DNA from: Bacteroidales bacterium UBA5287
GTDB lineage: Bacteria > Bacteroidota > Bacteroidia > Bacteroidales > Dysgonomonadaceae
DNA length: 64,000 bases
Assembly (NCBI GenBank): GCA_002411345.1
Contig: DHSL01000041.1
Coordinates: 12,288 to 76,287 of the forward strand
Direction: 5' to 3'
Below the pieces are notes generated by a model. That model did not search any database. It saw only the letters and a program-made list of their open reading frames with translations, and had not been told where the DNA came from. Each line of letters begins with the position of its first letter. The first letter of the stretch is position 1. Below are positions 52,889 through 62,397 of the stretch, piece by piece. The translations under genes were made by a program, and so were the position numbers.

Positions 52889-55516
52889 ATGGAAACTCAA
52901 TTTCAATACTTAATTTCGCTTTCGAAACAATATCATGAATATGCAGAAGATAATGGATTATTATTTTCAGAGATTAACGCATTACCCGAAAATGTAGTAA
53001 ATGAAATACATGCCGAATATGACGATCCTGAAAATGATTTTAAACCCGTCAATTTACTTCGAGCTGAAATAGCAAGAAGACTTTTACAAGGAGAAATAGT
53101 CACAGAAAATCTTGTGAATGAGATAAAAGATAAAATAAGATCAAAGGATATTGATTTTTTCAATCATTACAATGAAAGTTTTCTTCATCAACTCCGTGAA
53201 TATCCACTCTCAAAAAGAGATTTATTTGCTAGCTGGCAAAAACTTTGGAGTATTTTTCATACGTTTATTTATCGTGGGGAAATAAAGGAAACTGTTCAAA
53301 CATATTTGGAACAAATTGCTAAAGACTTACTTCAAAAATTAGATTTGAGTGATTACACTTACCATAAAGTAGATTATCAGGGTCCTTCAAATTTTGGTAG
53401 TGATTTTTGTTGGATTGCTTTATTTCCAATTTCCAAAGTGACGCATAAAGATTGTTATCAATTTTTTGTGCGATTAGGACATGAAGGAAATTTCCATTCT
53501 GAAGCTGGACAAGTTGCTGGTTGGTCAATTAAAAATCCAGAACCAAACAATTTAAAAAAAACAGAGAGCTATAATGAAGTAATAACAATATTACAGGATT
53601 TAAAGCCGAAAATCATTCAACTTAATCAAGAAATCAGAAACTATTTTAAATTCGCTCCTGGCAATCAGGCTTCTGAATGGCAACGTTTTTTTACAGAAAA
53701 GATTATTGCTATTGATTTTGACTTTAACGACCTGGCGACATATAGTTCTAGAGAAGAAATGAATAATTTTTTAGGACTACCAGAAGATAATAGTTCAAAT
53801 ACAACATGGAACGTATGGCTATTCAAGACAGCGAACATTAATGATGTTGTATTTGCAACAAAAGGAGTAAATATTTGCTTAGGAATAGGAATTATTCGAG
53901 GAAATTATAGCTACGACAGAAATTCTGAAAATTATAAACACCAAAGAACAGTAAAATGGATTACCGATAAAATTTATCAGTACAAAGGAACATTAAAAGG
54001 TTATAAAACACTATTTAGACCCGATACTTTCAGTCCAACAAAAGTACATGAATTCATTTTAAATGAATATATCAGATTATATCCTGAATTAACTACAATA
54101 TTTGATGAAAACAATTTAAAATATTCAGTTGAAAAAAATCCTGTAGGAACAGTCGATGAACAAATTGACATAAGTGAACTTGAACAAGAAGAAAACGAAC
54201 CCTTAAATTTTTGGTGGCTTAATGCAAATCCAAAAATTTGGAGTATTAGCAATCATGTTGAAGGACAACGACAAACCTACACAACTCATAATGAAAAAGG
54301 CAATAAACGTAGAGTCTATAAATATTTTGAAGCAGTTAAACCAGGAGATTTAATAATTGGTTACGAAAGTACTCCAACAAAGCAAATCAAAGCTATTTAT
54401 GAAATAACAAAAGGCATTCATAACACATCTCAAGGAGAAGAGATTGAGTTTGAATTAGTTGAAAAATTAGAAATTCCTGTTCATTGGAATGAATTAAAGA
54501 ACAATCCTTCTTTACAGAAGTGTGAAGTATTTATTAATAATCAAGGAAGTCTTTTTAAACTCACTGAAGAAGAATATGATATTATTCGGGAAACAATTGA
54601 CAATAAGAATATTATTACCGAAAAGCTGCTTAATCCAACTAACATTAAAAGATACAACTTCAAAGAAGATTCAGATAAACCTTTTATTAGTGAAGCAGAC
54701 TTTCAGCAAACAGTAGCTTTACTCAAAAGAAAAAAGAATATTATTCTACAAGGTCCTCCGGGTGTTGGTAAGACTTTTATTGCTCGTAAGTTGGCATACG
54801 AAATAATGGAAGAAGTGAAAGATGCCAACATCGAAATGGTTCAATTTCATCAGTCATTCAGTTATGAGGATTTTATTCAGGGATTACGACCAACCCAAAA
54901 TGGTAACTTTGATTTGAAAGATGGCATTTTCTATACTTTTTGTCAAAGAGCATTAGCTCACCCTGACAGACCCTTTTTCTTTATTATTGATGAAATTAAC
55001 AGAGGAAATCTGAGTAAAATATTCGGTGAACTTATGATGTTAATTGAAGCAGATAAACGTAATGAGAAGTTTGCCTTGAAATTAACCTATGCTGAAGACG
55101 AGGAAGATCGTTTTTATGTACCTCAAAATCTTTATATCATTGGAACAATGAACACAGCTGACCGATCGTTAGCAATAGTTGATTATGCTTTAAGAAGACG
55201 TTTTGCATTTGTGACTTTACAGCCTGAATATGGTGATAATTTCTGTGCATTTCTTTCAGACAAAGGATTATCCGATAGTTTAGTTGAACATATTTGTACT
55301 TCTGTTACAAAAGTAAACGACAAAATTAAAGAAGACGTAAATCTTGGAGATGGGTTTCAAATTGGACACAGTTATTTTTGTACTTTCAAGGCTAATGAAG
55401 ATGAAGACAAGTGGTGGAACGAGGTATTAAGTTTTGAAATAAAACCACTATTGGAAGAAATATGGTTTGATGATATATCAAAAGTTAATGACATAATGAA
55501 ACAACTATCAAGATAA
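52889..55516 (+). CDS. mcrB: McrB-like AAA+ GTPase with N-terminal EVE/PUA-like reader domains
   Basis: Motor subunit of a McrBC modified-DNA restriction system, 875 aa. After a helical N-terminal part with a DUF-like module (to ~250), a first reader-like segment (~265-400: NINDVVFATKGVNICLGIGII) and a clear EVE domain (~435-570: FWWLNANPKIWSIS, YFEAVKPGDLIIGYES) follow. The AAA+ domain has Walker A GPPGVGKT (from 622), Walker B FFFIIDEINRGNLSKIFGEL and the McrB signature MNTADRS (753-759) before DYALRRRF. EVE domains bind modified bases, so two readers may widen or refine the range of targets. mcrC starts 3 bases after the stop. Confidence 0.93.
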   Translation: METQFQYLISLSKQYHEYAEDNGLLFSEINALPENVVNEIHAEYDDPENDFKPVNLLRAEIARRLLQGEIVTENLVNEIKDKIRSKDIDFFNHYNESFLHQLREYPLSKRDLFASWQKLWSIFHTFIYRGEIKETVQTYLEQIAKDLLQKLDLSDYTYHKVDYQGPSNFGSDFCWIALFPISKVTHKDCYQFFVRLGHEGNFHSEAGQVAGWSIKNPEPNNLKKTESYNEVITILQDLKPKIIQLNQEIRNYFKFAPGNQASEWQRFFTEKIIAIDFDFNDLATYSSREEMNNFLGLPEDNSSNTTWNVWLFKTANINDVVFATKGVNICLGIGIIRGNYSYDRNSENYKHQRTVKWITDKIYQYKGTLKGYKTLFRPDTFSPTKVHEFILNEYIRLYPELTTIFDENNLKYSVEKNPVGTVDEQIDISELEQEENEPLNFWWLNANPKIWSISNHVEGQRQTYTTHNEKGNKRRVYKYFEAVKPGDLIIGYESTPTKQIKAIYEITKGIHNTSQGEEIEFELVEKLEIPVHWNELKNNPSLQKCEVFINNQGSLFKLTEEEYDIIRETIDNKNIITEKLLNPTNIKRYNFKEDSDKPFISEADFQQTVALLKRKKNIILQGPPGVGKTFIARKLAYEIMEEVKDANIEMVQFHQSFSYEDFIQGLRPTQNGNFDLKDGIFYTFCQRALAHPDRPFFFIIDEINRGNLSKIFGELMMLIEADKRNEKFALKLTYAEDEEDRFYVPQNLYIIGTMNTADRSLAIVDYALRRRFAFVTLQPEYGDNFCAFLSDKGLSDSLVEHICTSVTKVNDKIKEDVNLGDGFQIGHSYFCTFKANEDEDKWWNEVLSFEIKPLLEEIWFDDISKVNDIMKQLSR

Positions 55517-55519
55517 GAG

Positions 55520-56572
55520 ATGCAAATACCAATTGAAAATATTTATTTTCTACTATGTTATGCTTGGAATAAGCTTGAGGAGAAAGAGCGTGTTAATATT
55601 TCGATTGATGGTAAAACTGAACTTCTTGATTTGTTTGCTAAAATTTTAATCAACGCTTCTAGAAGCCTATTGAAAAGAGGAATAGATAAAAATTATATTG
55701 ACTATGCCGAAGAACTCACAGGTGTAAAAGGTAAAATTCAGATAAGTCAAACTCTTAAAAGAAATTTACTTATAAAGCAAAGAACAATTTGCACTTTTGA
55801 CGATTTTTCCTCCAACATAATTTCAAATAGAATATTAGTTACCACTATTTACAGATTAACAAGAACCAAAGGTCTTGACAATGAATTAAAAAAAGAATTA
55901 GTTGGAATACTTCGAATGCTAGATGGAATTGAACAAATAGAAATTACAAATTCGTTATTCAAACAAGTAAAAATAAATAGAAATAACCGGTTCTATGGTT
56001 TTGTAATGAATGTTTGTCAAATCATTTATGATAGTACTTTACCTTCAGAAGAACAAGGTAAATATAAGTTCACCGACTTCACCAGAGATGACAATAAAAT
56101 GAATCAACTTTTTGAGGCATTTATCAGAAACTTTTACAGGATTGAACAACGAAAATATAAAGCGGTCAAAAAAGAAACTATCATGTGGCAATTTGACAAT
56201 ATTGACAATGAAAGTTTTGATTATTTACCCCAAATGGAAACTGACATCACGTTGGAAAATGATGAAGAAAAAATAATCATAGATGCCAAGTTCTACAGAG
56301 AAACTATGACTGTACACTTTGATAAAGAACGAATAAAATCAGCAAATCTTTATCAGTTGTTTAGTTATTTGTTAAATCAAGAAGACAATACTACAAAAAC
56401 TGTAACTGCTACAGGGATTCTGCTTTACCCAACAATTGAGAATGACTATAATTTAGATTTCAAATATAAAGAACATGAAATTCAGATTAGGACAGTGAAC
56501 TTAAACGCAGATTGGCGAGACATTACGAAAAGGTTAAAAGAAATAATAAACTTAACGAATTCTAATTTTTGA
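55520..56572 (+). CDS. mcrC: McrC-like endonuclease subunit
   Basis: Nuclease partner of McrB, 350 aa. N-terminal beta/helical region binds McrB (PIENIYFLLCYAWNKLEEKE is the usual start); the C-terminal PD-(D/E)xK core is METDITLE...KIIIDAKFY, with Asp242 and Asp255-Ala-Lys257. Followed by an intergenic region of 110 bases facing a convergent gene. Together with mcrB it should cut DNA bearing modified bases, such as phage DNA. Confidence 0.93.
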   Translation: MQIPIENIYFLLCYAWNKLEEKERVNISIDGKTELLDLFAKILINASRSLLKRGIDKNYIDYAEELTGVKGKIQISQTLKRNLLIKQRTICTFDDFSSNIISNRILVTTIYRLTRTKGLDNELKKELVGILRMLDGIEQIEITNSLFKQVKINRNNRFYGFVMNVCQIIYDSTLPSEEQGKYKFTDFTRDDNKMNQLFEAFIRNFYRIEQRKYKAVKKETIMWQFDNIDNESFDYLPQMETDITLENDEEKIIIDAKFYRETMTVHFDKERIKSANLYQLFSYLLNQEDNTTKTVTATGILLYPTIENDYNLDFKYKEHEIQIRTVNLNADWRDITKRLKEIINLTNSNF

Positions 56573-56682
56573 GTAAAAGTTTACTTTAAATAAAAAAGAT
56601 TTCGATCACTTAGATTGAAGGCATACAATGTCCTTATTATGCTATCTTTAATCATTATATAATTGATAATAATACATCCGTG
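56573..56682. other. Intergenic region between convergent mcrC and helicase genes
   Basis: Contains the second copy of the TTGAAGACATAC-like repeat (56610-56630). No clear bidirectional terminator hairpin was found. Confidence 0.5.
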
Positions 56683-59457
56683 TTAGTTTTTATTTAAGGT
56701 TTTAGATAGCATTTCTTTTATTGTTTCTACATTAATAGTTTCAATCGTAGATATACGGCATGGTTTCAGTTCAAATCTTGAAAGAATTTCATCTTTGAGC
56801 TTATCTCTGGATTGTTGAGTTTCATTTTCCTTATGATATTTCCACCCATCAACCTCTATTGCCATAAGAGGTTTTTTAGTAAGAGAGTTGTAGAGTAGGA
56901 AATCCACATGTGAGAAAGGGCTTTCTGCAAATACTCGTTCTTTATCGTTCAACAGGCTCCAGTTTGCAATTAGACGAGATAACGGATAATGGCATAACAC
57001 TTCAATGTTACCAAGATGTAATTCAGTTATAGCCTTACCTAATGTATCATAAATAAGATTCTCTGATAAGTGTTCAGACACTTGTTTATATTTGGATTCA
57101 TAGGCTAATCTTTCTGCTGAATATTGCTTATAGAGTATATCAAAAACAGAATGAAGCTTACTTTCTTTTACTTTAAAGTTATTGTATTGAATATATGAAA
57201 CTAATTGAGCCAAGTTTGATTCGGAAGGCATTTCGTTGCCATTGACCACTACACAAAGTCTAGTCTTGGCTCTTGAAATGGCAACATTCATCAGATTTGG
57301 ATCATCAGAAAATTCTGTAGGAGAATTATCTACCATACTCATAATAATAGTGTCGCACTCACGTCCTTGAAATTTATGTACTGTACTTGCAATATCCTGA
57401 CCTATAGCCTTATTTATAGCATGAGCTTGATCACGATATGGCGTTATGATACCAATACTTCCTTCTTTGGAATATTCTGGCATCACTTCTTGAACTATAA
57501 CATCAATTTCACGCTGATTATAATGTCCACGAGCATGATTGCCAGGAACTGTCTTGACAACTTGAAGAACTTTATCTTCATTCTTGTCGGTAGTCATTGC
57601 TAATAGTTCTCCATCATAAAAACGCTGATTGCAGAAATCTATAATTTTAGGATGACATCGATAATGTTCTCTAAGTAATGTTACAGGCGCATCGGCGAAA
57701 ACCTTTATGCACGATTCTAGAAAACTATGTGTTAATGCTGAGTACTTTTCATCCACATTGTAGGTTTCTTGAATTGATTTTAAAGCCTTAGCTTCTTCAC
57801 GACTCACCACATTCGGAAGTTGCTTATCATCTCCAACAATTACCGCATTTGTAGCACACGATAGAGCTAAAGCTCCTGTTTTAATGTCAACCTGAGACGC
57901 TTCGTCCATAATCACATAATCGAAGACCATATCTTTGCTTATACAAGTTTTTGCAGAATAGGTTGTACTTAACACAACAGGATATTCTTGTAAGAATGCT
58001 TCTGTTTGAGGCTTTATGGTTTTTAGTGTAAATTTCTTACGCTCTCCAGATTTGTATCTATTTGCAATATTGTGCTTCAGTATTTGTAAAGAGCAGGTTT
58101 GCAGGTCCTTAATCCTTTGTGACATATCAATGGATTGAAGAGTACCTTCAATAGTCGAAAGTTCACTTTCAATTTCACGTTTTCTGGATATATAATATGC
58201 TGTTTCCAGTGCATTGATGATAGTAGATGGTTGAGCTTTTAAGAGATTAATTATTTTAAATCCAAGTGAAAACCCCCACTTCAACTTAAACCATAAGCTT
58301 GGCTTTTGTTTATTTTCATGCATGAAAACATAAATGAGGCGCAAGGTCATTAGTTTGGCTGAACTTTTTGAGGATAACCACTCATGTTCAGAATCTATCT
58401 GATGGTGCAATTCATCATATTTAGTTTCTCTTAATAGTGCATTTAGATCAGCTTTGAGTATAGCATATCGTGATTGATTATCAAATCCTGTGGAAACATT
58501 TTTTAGCGCATCAACAGATTTCTGTATAATTGTAGCTAATTCACCTAACTTCCATGCTTCCATTTGTGGATATTCCTTTTGACACGCAATAAAAGCCTCT
58601 TTATTCTCAACACTACCAAGCTTAGCTACAATAAAATCCAGACCTTCGCTTGCCAATTTTTCCGCGACATTTTCAACGGCAGAATTATTATTAGAAACAA
58701 CAAGGACACTCTTTTTTGCTAATAAGAGATTAGCTATAACATTGAGAATTGTTTGTGTTTTACCAGTACCAGGAGGGCCTTGAATTATACTTACCTGACG
58801 AGACAGAGCATTCTCAACAGCCTTTTTCTGACTAGCGTTGCATCCAAAAGGATAATAGATTTGATTAGGTAGTCTATATGTAGAAAGTTTTGTTCTATCT
58901 CCTAAATATTGAGCGAGTGGAACATTATCACGTTTTACATCAATCACTCCATATTGTAGAGCAAGAATATTTTCTTTTTCCTCTGTCATCAATCCTGTCT
59001 CAGCAACAAGTTTGTTAAGATAATCCCAAGTTGAACCGCCATTCTTATCAATAGGAGTACGTGTTACATAAACTTCATCTCCTACAAGGTTGTCGTAATT
59101 TCCATTATTGTAGACAACATAATAATAATAATGCCGACCATCATCAAATCGCAATAACTCAGAAACATTTGTAATGTGTTTATTCCTGACATATAGCCCT
59201 TTTTCTTCTAAATTGATAGATACCGGATTTGTAAGGTACAGTAACCTTGATGTATTATAATTGAATATACGTTGAGAGGTTGAGAATTTTACAGCCCACA
59301 TACCATTCTTATTCTCATTAATATAGACGACTTGGTCGGTAACAAACATTCGTTTATTACCTCTTTTTTCCAAGTCTACTATCATATATTTCCGTGGGTC
59401 CATACTAAATAATTTATATGACAAATCGTTAATGAAAAAAGTTCTGCTAATCGACAA
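56683..59457 (-). CDS. SF1 (Upf1-like) helicase fused to a Vsr/DUF559-like nuclease
   Basis: 924 aa, cytoplasmic. N-terminal ~200 residues are beta-rich and unassigned. Helicase: Walker A GPPGTGKT (227-234), SNNNSAVEN, Walker B VIMDEASQ, GDDKQLP, REHYRCHP, ITPYRDQ, HKFQGRECDTIIMS and NVAISRAKTRL, all SF1B AAA_11/AAA_12 motifs. The C-terminal ~100 residues form a Vsr-like endonuclease: HVDFLLYN...PLMAIEVDGWKYH followed by QQSRDKLKDEIL. Large helicase-nuclease proteins like this are common in defence islands. It converges on mcrC. Confidence 0.9.
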   Translation of the reverse strand: MSISRTFFINDLSYKLFSMDPRKYMIVDLEKRGNKRMFVTDQVVYINENKNGMWAVKFSTSQRIFNYNTSRLLYLTNPVSINLEEKGLYVRNKHITNVSELLRFDDGRHYYYYVVYNNGNYDNLVGDEVYVTRTPIDKNGGSTWDYLNKLVAETGLMTEEKENILALQYGVIDVKRDNVPLAQYLGDRTKLSTYRLPNQIYYPFGCNASQKKAVENALSRQVSIIQGPPGTGKTQTILNVIANLLLAKKSVLVVSNNNSAVENVAEKLASEGLDFIVAKLGSVENKEAFIACQKEYPQMEAWKLGELATIIQKSVDALKNVSTGFDNQSRYAILKADLNALLRETKYDELHHQIDSEHEWLSSKSSAKLMTLRLIYVFMHENKQKPSLWFKLKWGFSLGFKIINLLKAQPSTIINALETAYYISRKREIESELSTIEGTLQSIDMSQRIKDLQTCSLQILKHNIANRYKSGERKKFTLKTIKPQTEAFLQEYPVVLSTTYSAKTCISKDMVFDYVIMDEASQVDIKTGALALSCATNAVIVGDDKQLPNVVSREEAKALKSIQETYNVDEKYSALTHSFLESCIKVFADAPVTLLREHYRCHPKIIDFCNQRFYDGELLAMTTDKNEDKVLQVVKTVPGNHARGHYNQREIDVIVQEVMPEYSKEGSIGIITPYRDQAHAINKAIGQDIASTVHKFQGRECDTIIMSMVDNSPTEFSDDPNLMNVAISRAKTRLCVVVNGNEMPSESNLAQLVSYIQYNNFKVKESKLHSVFDILYKQYSAERLAYESKYKQVSEHLSENLIYDTLGKAITELHLGNIEVLCHYPLSRLIANWSLLNDKERVFAESPFSHVDFLLYNSLTKKPLMAIEVDGWKYHKENETQQSRDKLKDEILSRFELKPCRISTIETINVETIKEMLSKTLNKN

Positions 59458-59488
59458 GGATATATGCTACTTGCATATATATCACTCT

Positions 59489-59782
59489 TTAGCCTTTTTT
59501 CACTACAAAGTCGACTTTTTTATCTCTCATCGCTCCGACATAAATATCATAACCTGCTATACGAAGCTCCAGATAAACAAGATTCTCTAACTTATAACCG
59601 ATGTTGTAACCAAATCCCGGATAGAGATAATTCTTAAACGAAAGATCATTGATATAATATTTACAGTTACCAAATATAGTTTCTTTACCTCGAATATTGT
59701 AACGTTCAACCTGATGAACAAGAAACGTATCTTTGAAATATCCGATATATTCACACAAACATAGATATTTTCTTTTATACAC
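59489..59782 (-). pseudogene. C-terminal fragment of a DUF4143 AAA ATPase
   Basis: Ninety-seven codons matching the DUF4143 part of ATPases of the AAA_14 kind: EYIGYFKDTFLVHQVERYNIRGKE, KYYINDLSFKNYLYPGFGYNIGYKLENLVYLELRIAGYDIYVG, KKVDFVVKKG. The ATPase half and the final residues are missing, so it is a relic rather than a short gene. Confidence 0.8.
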
Positions 59783-59826
59783 GAAATTTCACAAAGACTA
59801 TTTTTTATTTAAAAGAGTACCTCTGT

Positions 59827-60417
59827 TTAGGGATTTTTAATCATATATAAAATAGAATCTCTGCTCAATGTATTGATAAACTCTAACAAACCATCGCTTG
59901 AATTTGCTCTTTTTATTTCTTCTATTTCATCTTCAGCTTTTTGTGTTTCGTTGAGAAGAATTAAAGTCGTTATTTTATTGTATCGATTTGATCGAAGTGC
60001 ATTAGAATCGTTTGAGCTTTTTATTCTTTCGTCAAATTTTTTGATCGCTTTGTTATAATATTCTTTTGCTTCTATTGAATCCCCTTTTGCATCAGCTATT
60101 AAACCAAGAGCCTGATAACCTTCGGCATAATCCGGTTTCTTTTTTATTGCTTGTTGGGTTTCTTCAAAAGCTTTGTTCCAGTCTTTTTTTCTCATATAAA
60201 TGATGGATTTTCCTATATGTGGAAAATAATATGTTTTGTCTGTTTTAATTGATTGGTCATAAACCAACAACGCGCTGTCCAGTCGGCCTTGATTTATAAG
60301 CTCCAGTGCTTTGTTGTTTAATTCAACAGCTTGCGGATCATAAGTTCTCTCATACATTTTTGTACATGAGTTTATGAGGATAATTAGTAAAAATAAAGTG
60401 ATAATAGATTTTGTCAT
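59827..60417 (-). CDS. TPR-repeat lipoprotein
   Basis: 196 aa with a lipoprotein signal (LINSC, Cys18). Residues ~33-140 form about three tetratricopeptide repeats (ALELINQGRLDSALLVYDQSI, KAFEETQQAIKKKPDYAEGYQALGLIA, EAKEYYNKAIKKFDE). It is a periplasmic or surface scaffold of unknown partner. Solitary, minus strand. Confidence 0.85.
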   Translation of the reverse strand: MTKSIITLFLLIILINSCTKMYERTYDPQAVELNNKALELINQGRLDSALLVYDQSIKTDKTYYFPHIGKSIIYMRKKDWNKAFEETQQAIKKKPDYAEGYQALGLIADAKGDSIEAKEYYNKAIKKFDERIKSSNDSNALRSNRYNKITTLILLNETQKAEDEIEEIKRANSSDGLLEFINTLSRDSILYMIKNP

Positions 60418-60519
60418 AAGTTTATATTTTAAACGTCTATAGCAAATATAGATAACATATCTTTATAAGCAATAAGAATTGCTCAGAAAATAAGTTACTT
60501 ATAGCAACTATTGAATAAA

Positions 60520-60548
60520 TGTCGCAATTATTTACTATAATTGCGACA
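60520..60548. promoter_or_regulatory. Perfect 12-bp inverted repeat, AbiE-type operator
   Basis: TGTCGCAATTAT and ATAATTGCGACA are exact inverted arms around TTACT. It lies 19 bases before the truncated antitoxin gene, the place where AbiEi-type antitoxins bind to repress their own operon. Confidence 0.75.
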
Positions 60549-60567
60549 TAAAAAAGTAAATAATTAA

Positions 60568-60711
60568 ATGGATAGCATTGATGATAAAATACTTACAAAA
60601 ATAAAAAAAGAGAAGAAGGGTTCGCTCTTTTTTACCGAAGATTTTCTGAACTTTGGTTCAGCAAAAGCAGTGGGAAAAACCCTGAAGCGTGATCCTTTAT
60701 TAGGCGAATAA
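60568..60711 (+). pseudogene. Truncated DUF6088/AbiEi-type antitoxin
   Basis: ATG-started frame of 47 codons: MDSIDDKILTKIKKEKKGSLFFTEDF then a recognition-helix-like FGSAKAVGKTLKRD. It matches the N-terminal winged helix of AbiEi/DUF6088 antitoxins but stops (LLGE) before the rest. No AbiEii toxin follows; the next gene is convergent. A relic, or a small DNA-binding protein that still sees the operator. Confidence 0.7.
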
Positions 60712-60728
60712 AACCAAGGTGCTGCGCG

Positions 60729-60749
60729 TAAAATTGAAGACATACACTA
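60729..60749. repeat. TTGAAGACATAC repeat, copy 3
   Basis: AAAATTGAAGACATACACTA, directly after the truncated antitoxin and touching the end of the YdeI gene. Marks the probable point where the AbiE operon was cut. Confidence 0.4.
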
Positions 60750-61313
60750 ATAGTATTTGTCAATGCCACCAAAACCTGAAATAAGTTTGTTGTCTCTGGT
60801 TTTTTTAATAAAGTTATTCAGTCGTTTGGTAAATTCTTCTGGTCGTTTTCTTGCTTCATCAATATATGCAATTCGTATTCGTTTGTAGGAGTCTGAAAAA
60901 ACTTTATAATTATTCCAAACTGTTTTGTCTTTTTTTATTTCATCTAAAATATCCAAAGGAAAAACATAATTTTTTGAAATAATTTTTTGAGCTGTTTTAA
61001 TAAACGAATGATGAATTAGATTGTTTTCCGCTAACCATTTCAGTCGTTCAATATTAGGTTGTGAATATCTGCTCTTGGGTTGTCGGGGAGTAAATCGCTG
61101 AATTGTGTGGTCTTTGTCAAGAGTTTTATTGGTGCTGTCTATCCAGCCGAAACATAAGGCTTCTTCAACTGCATCATTGTATTGAATTCGTTCTTCCCCA
61201 GTCGACTTTTTAGCATAAACCAACCATACTTCGTTCTCAATATTAAAATTCTGCTGAAGCCAATTTCTCCAATCAGTTCTTGTTTTTATGTTAAGTATCT
61301 TGTCAGTTGTCAA
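60747..61313 (-). CDS. YdeI/OmpD-associated family protein
   Basis: 188 aa, cytoplasmic. Family signatures: RTDWRNWLQQNF, EVWLVYAKKSTGEERIQYNDAVEEALCFGWIDS and RFTPRQPKSRYSQPNIERLKWL. Members are linked to peptide or envelope stress, with unknown biochemistry. Third gene of a likely minus-strand operon AHSA1-VOC-YdeI; 38 bases separate it from the VOC gene. Confidence 0.9.
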   Translation of the reverse strand: MTTDKILNIKTRTDWRNWLQQNFNIENEVWLVYAKKSTGEERIQYNDAVEEALCFGWIDSTNKTLDKDHTIQRFTPRQPKSRYSQPNIERLKWLAENNLIHHSFIKTAQKIISKNYVFPLDILDEIKKDKTVWNNYKVFSDSYKRIRIAYIDEARKRPEEFTKRLNNFIKKTRDNKLISGFGGIDKYY

Positions 61314-61351
61314 TTTATTTTATTTATAAAGTTATCCATATAAATCAATCT

Positions 61352-61762
61352 TTATGATTGTTGTGGAAATTTAGTCATATCCATGTAAAAAATCTCCCAA
61401 GTATGTCCGTCAAGATCTTCAATGGTTCGCTGTTGCATAAAGCCATAATCTTTAAATTCGCTTGGTTCTGTTCCACCTGCTTTTAGTCCTTTAGTCATTA
61501 TATTATTCACTTCGTCAACGCTGTCAACCGATAATGAAAAAAGTCCTGCTAAATTTGATTTGGTGTCAGCTAATGGTTTTGTTGCAAACGAGCTAAACTT
61601 TTCGTGTGTTAATAACATCACGAAAATATTTTCACTCCAAACCATACATTTTCCAGCATCATCTGAAAATTGTGGATTGTTTGTAAATCCTAATGCAGTG
61701 TAAAAGTCCATTGATTTTTGAAGGTCTTTTACTGCTAAATTGATAAATATTTGTTTTGCCAT
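61352..61762 (-). CDS. VOC (glyoxalase/bleomycin-resistance) family protein
   Basis: 136 aa, two beta-alpha-beta-beta-beta modules: FINLAVKDLQKSMDFYTALGF at the start, FSLSVDSVDEVNNIMTKGLKAGG in the middle, and EDLDGHTWEIFYMD with the C-terminal metal-binding Glu. A soluble metalloenzyme or binding protein of unknown substrate, in a pair with AHSA1 as often found in Bacteroidota. Confidence 0.92.
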   Translation of the reverse strand: MAKQIFINLAVKDLQKSMDFYTALGFTNNPQFSDDAGKCMVWSENIFVMLLTHEKFSSFATKPLADTKSNLAGLFSLSVDSVDEVNNIMTKGLKAGGTEPSEFKDYGFMQQRTIEDLDGHTWEIFYMDMTKFPQQS

Positions 61763-61784
61763 TTTATTATTTTTTAGTGATTAT

Positions 61785-62234
61785 TTATTCGTCCGTGATA
61801 TTAGGTTCTACCAAACGTTTTAATTTGTCTAATGAATCTTGCCAACCTAAATAACACATTTCAACAGGTATTATATCGGGTATTCCTTCCTGTGTTACAA
61901 AAAGTTCTGTACCACATGTAACCTTTTTGAATTCAATCGTTGTTATCATTTGTCCCGGCATATTTGGGTCGTCAAAATGGTCGGAATATTTTAGTAGTTC
62001 ATTAGGAATAATTTCCAAATATTCGCCACCAAACGAGTTTCCATTACCTGTGGTAAAATTAGTAAACGTCATTTTGTATGTTCCACCAACTTTTACATTC
62101 AGACTATGAACTTTACATACAAATCCATAAGGTGGCAACCAAGAAGCCATTGAATCGGCATCTGTGAATGCTTTAAATACTTTTTCTACAGGTGCTGCAA
62201 AAACCCGGTGCAGATTTACTTTGTTATTTGCCAT
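61785..62234 (-). CDS. SRPBCC/AHSA1-domain protein
   Basis: 149 aa. START-like fold: NLHRVFAAPVEKVFKAFTDADSMASWLPPYGF, GGTYKMTF, GNSFGGEYLEI and the C-terminal GWQDSLDKLKRLVEP. Binds hydrophobic ligands in a deep pocket; no specific role known. First gene of the AHSA1-VOC-YdeI run; a near-consensus -7 (CATATTTG on the minus strand, near 62292) lies ~55 bases upstream. Confidence 0.92.
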   Translation of the reverse strand: MANNKVNLHRVFAAPVEKVFKAFTDADSMASWLPPYGFVCKVHSLNVKVGGTYKMTFTNFTTGNGNSFGGEYLEIIPNELLKYSDHFDDPNMPGQMITTIEFKKVTCGTELFVTQEGIPDIIPVEMCYLGWQDSLDKLKRLVEPNITDE

Positions 62235-62397
62235 ATTGCTACTTTTTATGTTATTAAATGAACAAACAAAATTCTATATAAATGTAACAAATATGACAAT
62301 CAAGAGTTCAACTTTTTAATATTGCACCTTTTCGAGTAAGGTTTGAGAATGTGCGTTCAGTATCACGGAACGAATATTAGTTGCAACAAAGGTTACC

